Made by a program: the position numbers and the translations under genes
Part shown: positions 11,946 through 20,769 of the stretch, one piece after another
Layout of the letters: every line of letters begins with the position of its first letter
Position numbering within the stretch: the stretch's first letter is position 1
Assembly: GCA_948474755.1 (NCBI GenBank)
Contig: CAOLHI010001659.1
Coordinates: forward strand, 248,001 to 312,000
Length of the DNA: 64,000 nt
Reading direction: 5' to 3'
Source: Ctenosaura bakeri
Lineage: Eukaryota > Chordata > Lepidosauria > Squamata > Iguanidae
Notes under the pieces: model-generated
What the model saw: the letters and a program-made list of their open reading frames with translations, nothing else
What the model was told of the DNA's origin: nothing
The model's database searches: none

Positions 11946-12143
11946 TTAGGGGCTTCCAACTTTAGCATCCTTCTTTTTTATATGCATTTCTTGCAAACAA
12001 CAAATGTCTGAGTTATGCTTCTGTAGATAATGAAAAAATGTTCTCCTCTTGATTGGCAAGTTTAGTCCATTAATGTTCCAAGATATGATAGAGCAGGTCA
12101 TTAATGAGATAATTTGGGAAGGTCCAATTCTTCTGCATCCCAA
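11946..12143 (-). pseudogene. L1 ORF2 endonuclease, N-terminus
   Basis: Start of ORF2. It shows SIISWNINGLNLPIKRR, with the Asn that coordinates catalysis in apurinic-type endonucleases, then DICCLQEMHIKK, where the catalytic Glu sits (usual form LQETH). The rest of the endonuclease (10870-11940) is in broken frames. Only about 40 codons are clean. Confidence 0.75.
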
Positions 12144-13040
12144 TCAATAAGACTAGTTTCCAATTTTGGGATATCATCAGAATGGGTCTTCATCATATGG
12201 GTCGGCATCTTGGCTTGCTTACGTGCCCCATCTACTGTGCCTCCTTGCATGGAACTTCCTCTCTTCGATGGTGTATCTTCTCCATGTGGCGTGTTGGAAC
12301 TCCTGGATTGCTTAGAATCATACCTTTGAGAAGATTTTCCTGTTCTTTCAAGGTTGGATTTGAATCTCTGAAGGAAATCTTGTGCCTTTTCGATGGAATT
12401 AATTCTGAACCATTGGTCATTATAAGTAAACACCACCCCCTCAAGATGGTCCCACCCAACCTTATTTGGTTGTGCTCAAGTTTAGCTACCAAAAAATCAT
12501 AATCCTTCCTTTTCATTAATATCCTTATTGGAATTTCTTGGAGGATTATTAATTGGTTGCTCTGATCCTTCAAAGGTTCTCTATTATCTTCTTCTAATAC
12601 TTTTATCTTTAATTATCTTTTTTGTGAACTGCACCACTACATCTTTCAGTAAACTCTTTTTTTTTTTTTGCCTCTACAGAACTAACCCTATAAACTGAGT
12701 CTATCTCAGAATCAATATCCTCCTCCTCCTCCAACTCAAGGGATTCTGCCAAAAGAGTCGTGATTCTTTTCCTAATATCTTCATTTGTTCTCTCCCCAAG
12801 ACCCCATATTCTGATGTAGGAGTCCATTTGCTTCTGTTCAATTAATGCCAATCTGTCTAGTCGCTTATCCATTTCTGAAGTGGAGGTAGTCATATTCTGC
12901 TTCAAGTAGAGAATCTCCTTCTTATATGCATCTATGTCTTTGGAATTAATATTTACATCCCTTTTGACCTGATCTAGGGTGTCCTGAATTTCTGAGACTT
13001 GACTCTTCAACTCAGAGAGGTCTTGCTCTATCTCTAACAT
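12101..13040 (-). pseudogene. L1 ORF1 (coiled coil, RRM, C-terminal domain), frameshifted
   Basis: RNA-binding chaperone of L1. The first 143 codons from 13040 have an N-terminal heptad-rich coiled coil (LSELKSQVSEIQDTLDQV and following) and then SYIRIWGLGE, the equivalent of the RIRGLPE motif that opens the RRM. A frame change near 12570-12610 leads to an RRM/CTD piece with EIPIRILMKRKDYDFL and a last piece with VVFTYNDQWFRI-like sequence. At least two frameshifts make it a pseudogene. ORF2 begins within about 50 bp of its end, the usual L1 spacing. Confidence 0.8.
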
Positions 13041-14247
13041 ATATTATCTCATTTCCTCCATGAATTTCTTTTGGTAGTCTGGAGGTTCATCAAAGGAGTC
13101 TCATCTCAGTTGAGTGTCTGTGCCGGCAGTAGTCCAAACCTTCCCTGATCTCATTTTGCACATTTTACAGTCTGAGTTCTTTCTGGACTATTTGTATATA
13201 ATCACCAAGAAGTATTTTGCTCGTTTGTATTATATTAATTTATACTGATTTTTTAAATAAAAATTATCTTATCAGTAAATTTGGGAAAAAAATTACTTCT
13301 TCAAAACTTAAATGAATTTCAACTAGACAGGGCCATTATACAAGAGACAACCTACAACCTCTTTTATCTCCTCTCCCCTAATAGAGTTTATCAATGTTTT
13401 ACACTTCATATTATGTATACTTAATAGAAAAAAACTTGTGCAATCACACACCAATATTACATTAAGTGCAAATACAGTACAATCAGATTTGTTCTAGCTC
13501 CTAATTAGAAGTTCAGCTGATTTATCCTAAATTGAGTAAGCCCCTAATTCAACAATTAATTATGAATAGCAATCAACAATATATACAGTCTGTAATACTA
13601 TAATATCCTAATCATTTCATAAACTTATTCCAATCATATCCATCATGCAACCCATAAGAAATCTTCACTGATAAATTAGGCACCGAAGAATCTTAAATAA
13701 TCTTGATATCAAGGGAAATTTGCCAGGGATAGGGAAGAGTAGATAAGAAAATAAATTAGTATTAGGAATTGGTTATCTGTTATATATAATTAATTCTGAA
13801 TATACTTGATACAATTCTTTAATCAATTCTCAAAACTGTATATAGTGGATAAAGAGTTAATTCTAACTACCTGTATAATTCAAAAACCTAATGTGACAAA
13901 TCCATCCAATCTTCTGGAGCAAAGGGTTATTTCTCAAGCCATTCAGCACAACCCACGTGTCATATTGCTCTGTGGTGACCTTGAAGATGCCGGCTTCAGA
14001 AAATCTCTCAATGTCAATCAAGCATCACACCAGTCATGCTTGAAAAGAGAGCCCTCTTCATAAAGAAACTCATAGGAAAGCCGCTGGTAGGACCCTTGCT
14101 ATCAGTGTCCAAATCCTGATCAACAAACACAACAAACACACAGTCAGTCAGACACCCCAGGCAGTAAAAGAAAGGTGTTTAGCTCCAGCAGTTTCTCCAG
14201 TATTCCAAAAATCCATGCAACAGGCAATAGAGAAGAAATAAGTAAAC

Positions 14248-14251
<4 letters not shown>

Positions 14252-14280
<29 letters not shown>
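14252..14280. repeat. (GA)n microsatellite
   Basis: Uninterrupted GA dinucleotide run of about 14 units inside the presumed L1 5' UTR. Confidence 0.95.
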
Positions 14281-14282
<2 letters not shown>

Positions 14283-14617
14283 AGTTCAGTTTCATTGTTC
14301 AAAGACCTCAAAACCTCCAAACCTCTTGGGATACTCAAAAGTGCATTGCCACAGCATACAACACAATAAGAAGAGTCCAAAAAGATAGAGTCCAGGCCAC
14401 TAGCTCAGTCCAAAAAGAAGACCCCAAAATCCGAGGGTGAAAGGAAAAAAACAAACAAAAAAAGAAAATATTTTCTGTGCTCTAAAAGGAGAAGTAAAAA
14501 AAAATTATTTTTTTTTAAGCTTCTGCATACCGGCAGATTCAGTACAAAGGTGGCAGTGTTAGACTCTGATCGAAGTCCAAGAAAGGAGGCACATACAGGT
14601 AGAACTAAGAAGACATC

Positions 14618-14622
14618 ACAGT
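14618..14622. repeat. Copia target site duplication, left copy
   Basis: ACAGT immediately outside the left LTR; the identical 5-mer follows the right LTR at 19640-19644. A 5-bp duplication is the length expected for Ty1/copia integrase. Confidence 0.9.
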
Positions 14623-15065
14623 TGTTGGGAGGAAGATAAGAGAATCAACCCTCATGGAGACACAGCGAATAGAGGTTCTCAGCAAACCAACAGCAGCAAC
14701 CCTGTTTCTTAAGAAGGATACTCACACAGATAAGCTTTCTTCCAAGCAGGAGGTACTTTATCTTAGCTTCAAGGTTCTGATATGTACAAGAACACAAAAT
14801 AGACTGACAAAAGCTTACGCCAGGCACCGGGTTTGGTCAATTGACAACATGACCTGGACGTAGCTGCCCTATATACACATTTACATCCAATGAGCTATGA
14901 GGATATGCACACCACCCTGCACCCTTTGCACACCACCCTGTACTCTCTGCACACCACCCCAGTACATGATGCAATGTCTTGCGATACGCACTGCTGAAGT
15001 ATGATGCAATGCCTTGCAGTGGTCTGAGTATTTTCCCAGGGTTCTTGTGCTTTAAATCCCTGACA
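14623..15065 (-). repeat. Copia 3' LTR
   Basis: 443 bp, TG...CA ends. It contains three copies of a 'gcacaccacc' unit at 14905-14960, where the other LTR has two, which accounts for most of the 25-bp length difference. A TATA-like ctatatac lies at about 14870. Confidence 0.92.
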
Positions 15066-15080
15066 GTCCCCTCCAAAATG
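15066..15080 (-). promoter_or_regulatory. Copia polypurine tract
   Basis: On the minus strand the bases directly before the 3' LTR read ttttggaggggac, a purine-rich run in the correct place to prime plus-strand DNA synthesis. Confidence 0.7.
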
Positions 15081-15164
15081 GTCAGGCCACTGCATAGGAC
15101 TTTTTCAAATACATACATACAGATACATGTTACACAGTACATAGGGTCATTGGTACAGTTCGCC

Positions 15165-15443
15165 TTACACTCTGGTGGCGAGGCCCAGTTTATTTGCCAA
15201 CTTCTCATGGCTCGATACTGGAAGGGCCTTTGTGAGCAAATCTGCGATATTGTGTTCCGACGGACAATAACGCAAACACAATATACCATCTTGTATCATT
15301 TGTCCCACTTTTTGGTAACGTACCCCAATGTACTTGGTCTTACATTTTAGGTTTTCTGATTCAGCCATTGCTATACAGGTTTGTGAGTCTTCATGTATTT
15401 CAACTTTGCTTTCTAGACCTCCACACAATGGAGCTTTCAGCAT
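15165..15443 (-). pseudogene. Copia RNase H, C-terminal part
   Basis: About 90 codons matching the end of copia RNase H: an IHEDSQTCIAMAES block (usual form has CDN at EDS), KCKTKYIGVRYQKV with the conserved K-x-I-x-x-R-Y pattern, then YCPSEHNIADLLTKALP, where the last acidic residue of the active site sits. It overlaps the previous piece in a different frame, so a frameshift lies near 15420. Confidence 0.85.
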
Positions 15444-16041
15444 ATCTGGCTACCATACCAGTTACTGACTTCTTGTCAGATGTTTCAGTTGCAAAAGAGC
15501 TATCAATGTAGCATTCTAGTGTCTTTTGGCTTCCCACCATTGTTAGACACAGATCTCTAGTCCCTTTGAGATACCTAATGATTCTTTTCACAGCAATCCA
15601 ATCTATTTGTCTGGGTTTGGGGGCTTTCCTACTTAACAGTCCTACAGCGAAGCTGATGTCTGGTCTTGTGTTATTTGCAATAAACAATAGGCTTCCAATA
15701 ACAGAATGGTACAGCTGAAGATTTACAAAAACTTCACTTGCTTCCAGATTTACAAAGTCTGTTGTCATGGGAGTTTTGACTGTTTTTGCTTCACTCAATC
15801 CACACTTAGCAACAAGACTATCAATCTTTTTCCTTTGGCTCAGGAAAATCTTACCATCACCGGTTCTCTCCACTTCAACACCTAAATAACATTTCAGATT
15901 GCCTAGATCTTTCAACTTGAATCGTTTCTCTAGCTCCATTTGCACATGCTTCACATCACTGGTACTTTTGGCTGCAACACAAAGATCATCAACATATATA
16001 ACTAATATTACACAATTGTCAACTGCCCCCTTGGTATACAC
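15400..16041 (-). pseudogene. Copia RT C-terminal half and RNase H N-terminus
   Basis: About 213 codons. The catalytic box is intact as VIYVDDLCVA (near 15985), followed by KRFKLKDLGNLKCYLGVEV, YHSVIGSLLFIANNTRPDISFAVGLLSR and the RNase H entry YIDSSFATE, in which the first active-site Asp is present. The order and wording are diagnostic of Pseudoviridae-type RT. A frameshift at about 16030 separates it from the upstream half. Confidence 0.92.
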
Positions 16042-17369
16042 ACTGCATCAGTGATGCTCCTTGTATACCCAAGTGCCACCAATTGCTGATCAATACATTT
16101 GTTCCAACAACGAGCGCTTTGCCGAAGGCCATACAGAGCTTTGTGTAACAGGTACACTTTGTTGTCTCCAGCGCTATCATACCCTGGCAGTTGCTCCATG
16201 TACACTGTCTCTTTCAGATCAGCGTTCAGATAAGCTGTCTCAAAGTCAAAATGTTGAACAACCATTTTCATCTTGGCAGCAACAGCCAACACCATCCTCA
16301 GACTTTCTGGCTTAGCTGTGGGAGAAAACGTCCTATCAAAGTTGGTGAACCTTTCCTGGGAGAAACCCTTTGCAACCAGGCGTGCTTTACATTTCTGTGT
16401 ACCATCAGGCATGTTTTTCAACTTAAACACCCACCTGCAACCAACTACCTTCTGATCTTTGGGTCTGTCTACCACCTGGAAAACTTTTCTTTCGATAAGC
16501 GACTGGAACTCAGAGTCCATTGCAACGTTCCATTTTTCTTGTTCCTCTTTGGGATACTCTAACAGTTCCTGAAAACTTTCAGGTTCACTTGCCACAACAC
16601 TAAACAGTTTGGCCCCTTGAACAACAAACCTGTCAGGAGCCTTTCTTACCCTTTTAGATCTCCTAGGAATAAGCACCTTAGTTCTTCCTGACTCATTTTC
16701 ACTTGGACTACTGCTGCTCTCAGTGTGAGGCTCTTTCTTGAGATGGGTCTCAGGTTTGCCACTAGGTGGCGGTGTTGTGCATCTTGGTGTGGTGTCGTGT
16801 GAGGCTCCAGGCTTTTCACCCTCATCACTTTCCCTTTCACCATCTGGCATCACCACCCCTCCTTTTTCAGGACTTTTGGGTGTATCAGGAACACTTTTCC
16901 CCAGGGGAATGAAAACCTCTTGGTTACAATGCAATCTATCCCAACCTGCATGAATCTCAAAATTTGCACTTCTGGAGTACACAATCTTTCCAGAATGGTC
17001 TGAGAACCTGTACTTGTTCCCTTCATACCCCACAAAACGTAAACGTTTGGGTTTCTCTTCTCCAGACTTTCTGAGGTTTGGAGGGATATACACATTTGCA
17101 AATTGACCCCAAATACGGAGATGTTTTAAATTTGGCGCTCTCCCATATAATAGGAAGTATGGAGTTTGCTGCACACTTGAACTCCACATCCTATTCAAAA
17201 GATAGTACGCAGTCAATATTGCTTCTCTCCAAAGCCCTGCTGGGGCTTGGGCATCCTCCAACATGCAATTTTTCATTTGTTTCAAAAGCCCAATCTTTCT
17301 CTCTGCAAAGCCATCCTCCCCGGGAGACGCGGGGTTCGTGGTTTTGTGCCATATGCTCTTCTTGCACAT
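16008..17369 (-). pseudogene. Copia integrase C-terminus and RT N-terminal half
   Basis: The longest open frame in the window (about 453 codons). It starts in the integrase with GFAERKIGLLKQMKNCML, the helix carrying the last catalytic Glu of the DDE triad (ERK), continues through the FGYEG-type C-terminal fold, a Ser/Pro/Glu-rich linker of about 120 residues ending in RRSKRVRKAPDRF, then the RT with WRWVFKLK-like and QHFDFETAYLNADLKETVYM (motif A Asp present) and YGLRQSARCWN. The integrase and RT are otherwise well kept. Confidence 0.92.
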
Positions 17370-17457
17370 CCAGGCCCGCAGGCTATTGGAAAGGAATTCA
17401 CTGCCCCGTCTGTCACCAGACTGGCAACTTTATAGGGAAATTCCCTTTCAACAGCAT

Positions 17458-18219
17458 TTACCCACTAACAGAATTTATCTGCTGCTTGGCTTTTCTCCTT
17501 GAGCAAATACACATAGTGTGTCTGGTGTGTCTGTCCACAATTACCAGGAGGTAACGGTTTTGCCCATCAGTTGGCTTGAATGGCCCAGTCAGATCCGCAT
17601 GTACAACCTGAAATGGCCTCTGAGTGACACGCTTACTCTTTTTTGCAATGGGGAAAGCTCTCACCTTAACCTTTCTGCAAACTGCACATTCAAGGAATGT
17701 AGGACAAGTTTTAACTTTCAACCCAGGGCACACCTTAGCCAACTCTTTCAAGCCTTTGTACCTGGCATGGCCCATGACTCTGTGCAAGCAGTGTACACAT
17801 TTGTCATGTAGGGGCTTATTACACATATGGTTAACATTTGCCACTTTTCTCTTGGGCAATATGTGGTACAATCCCTGTTTTTTAACCCCTTTGGCACAGA
17901 ACACACCTTTGGCTGTTATTGTACATTCCTCCCCACCAAACACAACTTTGTAGCTATCATTGGTCAGTGGGGAAATACTTAATATGCACTTTTGTAAGTT
18001 TGTTACACACAGCACATTATTAAATGACTTGCCAAAGCATGGCACATACCTAGTACCTATCTTTTGCACCTTGCTGGGGGCCCCATCTGCAAGAGATATT
18101 GCTGTTACATTAGCATTCTGTACATTACTTAACAGGTTTAGATTGTTCACCATGTGGTGAGTTGCACCACAGTCCAGCAAACACACACCACACTCAGACT
18201 GTTCTTTTGCCACAAACAC
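17458..18219 (-). pseudogene. Copia protease, zinc-binding domain and integrase N-terminus
   Basis: About 253 codons. The aspartic protease active site appears as LLDCGATHHMV; copia elements usually have Ser or Thr where this copy has Cys after Asp. A GAG-pre-integrase HHCC region follows (H at LHRVMGH, Cys pair at CAVC), then the integrase core entry VVHADLTGPF with the first catalytic Asp and YLLVIVDRHTR. The frame fails near 17460, and the next frame starts at 17369. Confidence 0.9.
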
Positions 18220-18239
18220 ATGGCCCTCAGCCTGTGAAG

Positions 18240-19007
18240 ACTTGTCTTCTTCCCTCTGTTTGGTGCTGGCATCCTACAGTCCTTCTGGAGATGGCCGACT
18301 CACTTGCATCTGTAACAGCATCTGGCATAGTTGCAAACTCCTTCTCCCAGGACAGATGCCTCCAGAGCTGTCTCTCCCTCCTGGCTGCGACTGGCTGTCC
18401 TTCCCTTGGGTGCCGTCCGTAATCTGGAATCAACCTGCTGACACTGGACCTCCTCCAGAATCCTCCCGGCTACCAGGTCCGCAGTCAAGTCCTCCTGTTG
18501 GACACCCTGCAAACTGTACATTAAATGGTCCCAATCTTTTGTGAGGCTTCCCAGCAGAATAAAACTCTTCTGCACCTCTGGGATGTTCACACTTCTATTC
18601 GTGACCTCCTGGAATAATTGCTTCATTTGCATGAGGTGCTCCTTTATACAGCCTCCAGGACCTAGCTTTGTGTTGTAAAGCTTCTTGGTCCAAACCATTT
18701 TGGAAAGACATGAAGAAGACTGGTGTATGCATTTCAAAGCCTGCCACAGTTCATATGAGGTGTTTGCTGCAGTTGTGTGAATTAACTGGGAAGGGCTCAG
18801 AAAAAGAAGGATTGCTGCCCTGGCCTTTTCATCTGCCACACAGAATGCAGCAACTTCAGCAGCCGACACCCCCACTGTGGGCCGTCCCTCATTCTGCAGC
18901 ATATGCCATAAACCTTCATTTGTCAGAGAGGCTCTTACATAAACCTGCCAGCTCTGAAAGTTTGTGCCAGTCAGCCGCTGAAAGCGGACAAAGTTTGTCT
19001 CAGCCAC
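18240..19007 (-). pseudogene. Copia gag with a stop inside its zinc knuckle
   Basis: Gag of about 235 codons from Met at 19007, opening with FQRLTGTNFQSWQ (copia gag N-terminal signature), then LTNEGLWHML and a UBN2-type helical region. The CCHC knuckle is C-x2-C-x4-H-x4-C. A TGA sits between the second Cys and the His at about 18298-18300, so the frame stops within the knuckle while the remaining His and Cys are still encoded just downstream in the same frame. The leader from the primer site to Met is about 200 bp. Confidence 0.88.
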
Positions 19008-19204
19008 TTACGCTGCCTTTGAAGAAGCAACAAACAAAGCAGCTGGCCAGCCTCGAAGGCTTCTTGATAAGCACTGGACTGGGGAAAAAAAAATTCTGTC
19101 TCTATGCCAACACAAAGTTCTGAAGTACAGGGAACCAGCCAAACAGTCGAGCAGTCCCAGTATCCAGGGAAAATACTCCAGGAGTGCTGTGGATGATGGG
19201 AACT

Positions 19205-19220
19205 CTGGGCCCATAACCCA
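19205..19220 (-). promoter_or_regulatory. Primer binding site matching initiator tRNA-Met anticodon arm
   Basis: The plus strand reads ctgggcccataaccca one base from the 5' LTR. This is identical to the anticodon stem-loop of vertebrate initiator tRNA-Met (CAT anticodon centred), so the element's own strand is complementary to it over 16 bases. Copia of Drosophila is known to prime from an internal cleavage fragment of this tRNA rather than from its 3' CCA end; the same mechanism is inferred here. Confidence 0.85.
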
Positions 19221-19221
19221 T

Positions 19222-19639
19222 TGTTGGGAGGAAGATAAGAGAATCAACCCCCACAGAGACACAGTGAATAGGGGATCTCAGCAAACCAACAGCAGCAACC
19301 CTGTTTCTTAAGAAGGATACTCACATAGATAAGCTTTCTTCCAAGCAGGAGGCACTTTATCTTAGCTTCAAAGTTCCGATATGTACAAGAACACAAAACA
19401 GACTGATAAAAGCTTATGCCAGGCACTGGGTTTGGTCAATCGACAACATGACCTGGACGTAGCTGCCCTATATACACATTTACAATGAGCTACAAGGGTA
19501 TGCACACCACCGTGTACCCTTCGCACACCACCCCAGTACATGATGCAATGTCTTGCAATAGACACTGCTGGAGTATGATGCAATGCCTTGCAGTGGTCTG
19601 AGTATTTTCCCAGGATTCTTGTGCTTTGAATCCCTGACA
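19222..19639 (-). repeat. Copia 5' LTR
   Basis: 418 bp, TGTTGGG...CTGACA, aligned throughout with 14623-15065. Followed by the ACAGT duplication at 19640-19644. Confidence 0.92.
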
Positions 19640-19644
19640 ACAGT

Positions 19645-20235
19645 TGTCCCTTAAACAGAGTTTAGTCACCAGTCCACTTCCACATCTTTCCAATCCATAG
19701 ACCATAATAATACTCCCTAGGATTCAAAGTCAAAATCCAAGGGAGAAAAAAAGTGCTTACAATACAACGTAAGAAATTTGATGACTGGGATCTTCCAAGG
19801 GGGAAACTCTCCCCCTTTATTTCCACACTGTTGCTGACAAAGGTCTCATGGCAGCGACAGCCATCTGGCTGTCTCCCATTCAGGATCTAATTGGTCCTGA
19901 ATGGGGAATCAGCCTAGGCTTCTGGTTGCCCAGCTTCTCTCTGGCTGTCCTCTTCTTACTGAGGAACAGAATGAACCGGACTGATTAAGTTTTCTTATCC
20001 AGTAGCCAGCAGCTGTGGCAATCTTCTTTGTGGAGCTCCGAAGATCATGTCTTCCTGCTCTCGATCAAACCAGAAGTCCCTGATGGTACTGGATTCTGAA
20101 TGCTCTCTACTGCACCCTTTCAACTTAAGCAGATGAGCAGCAGTATTTCCACCAGTGTCCCCATCTCATTACAGCATCATTGGTGAGTCCTTTTCTCTGA
20201 CTGTTCCCCAACCCATAGCTCCTGATTGGTCAAGG
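19645..20235 (-). mobile_element. Presumed 5' end of the minus-strand L1
   Basis: GC-richer, non-coding DNA joined directly to 14617 if the copia element and one ACAGT copy are ignored. It includes pyrimidine-rich stretches and a tctggctgtc motif repeated at 19866 and 19941. I infer that this is the L1 5' UTR because no other element boundary is visible between 13041 and the copia insertion. Homology to known L1 5' UTRs could not be tested. Confidence 0.35.
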
Positions 20236-20769
20236 TATTTATTTTTGGTAAGCTATACTAGAATAGCAAAGTTGTAATGCTATGACACATTGGTATGCTA
20301 TTGCATTTTTGTGCTATAATGTCAAGAAAAGTATTAAAAATTAAAATTAACTCAAAGGAGAAGTTTAAAATAAACACAGAAAAGTGATAGATTTTGAACT
20401 TACCAAGTCATGGGAGTAGCTGAGGGACAGACAACCTGGGAACACCCACACCACGCCCACTCCTGGATCGACTACAGAAGGAAGTGCTATCAAGTGTTAC
20501 TGAGAAATAGCACTTCCACAGCTAACGAGATTGTTGTGGGAAAGGAGGTCATTACTGGATTATTTCCAGCATTTAAAAAGAGTGGATTTCCAACTGATTG
20601 CAACACAATAGTTGCTGGTTAGCAATGATGTTGTGTGATAGCATGGATCTTGGACTGGGAATAAGACATTGCTCTGGTGGTATGACACCTTTGTGCAAAG
20701 GGCCTTGGACTTTCATGATGGAGTTTTTGAAGAAGACAGATGTTGGCAAAAAAAAAATTGACTTGTATT
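20236..20769. other. Unassigned sequence
   Basis: No family recognised. Short open frames at 20410-20813 show no known motif. Confidence 0.35.

Larger units (their letters stand above)
8466..14617 (-). mobile_element. Near full-length L1 LINE (main body)
   Basis: L1 retrotransposon read right to left: ORF1 at 12101-13040, ORF2 endonuclease at 11946-12143, RT at about 9983-10864, C-terminal zinc-knuckle region at 8634-9077, and a 3' end displaced to 6726-7515 by an LTR. Upstream of ORF1, 13041-14617 is non-coding and AT-rich and would be 5' UTR. It continues beyond the copia insertion at 19645 (inference from the restored junction). ORF2 is split into many frames and motif A carries Glu in place of Asp, so it cannot retrotranspose. 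Confidence 0.8.
14623..19639 (-). mobile_element. Complete Ty1/copia LTR retrotransposon, inactivated
   Basis: Element of about 5.0 kb read right to left: 5' LTR 19222-19639, primer site 19205-19220, gag, then protease, integrase, RT and RNase H in the copia order (integrase before RT), a purine tract and 3' LTR 14623-15065. LTRs start TGTTGGG and end CTGACA on the plus strand and are flanked by ACAGT. The coding region is broken into five frames. By eye the LTRs differ at very roughly 25-30 positions, mostly transitions, plus a copy-number change in a short internal repeat, so the insertion is old. It lies inside the 5' region of the minus-strand L1. Confidence 0.93.

Noticed and set aside
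14837..15350. Open frames on both strands across the copia LTR end
   Set aside because: Mostly LTR sequence; the only real coding content is the RNase H on the minus strand.
17078..17554. A 158-codon plus-strand open frame
   Set aside because: Antisense shadow of the copia integrase, which has clear motifs on the minus strand.
19205..19220. A partial initiator tRNA-Met gene
   Set aside because: Only the anticodon arm is present, located exactly at the copia primer site; no acceptor stem or other arms.
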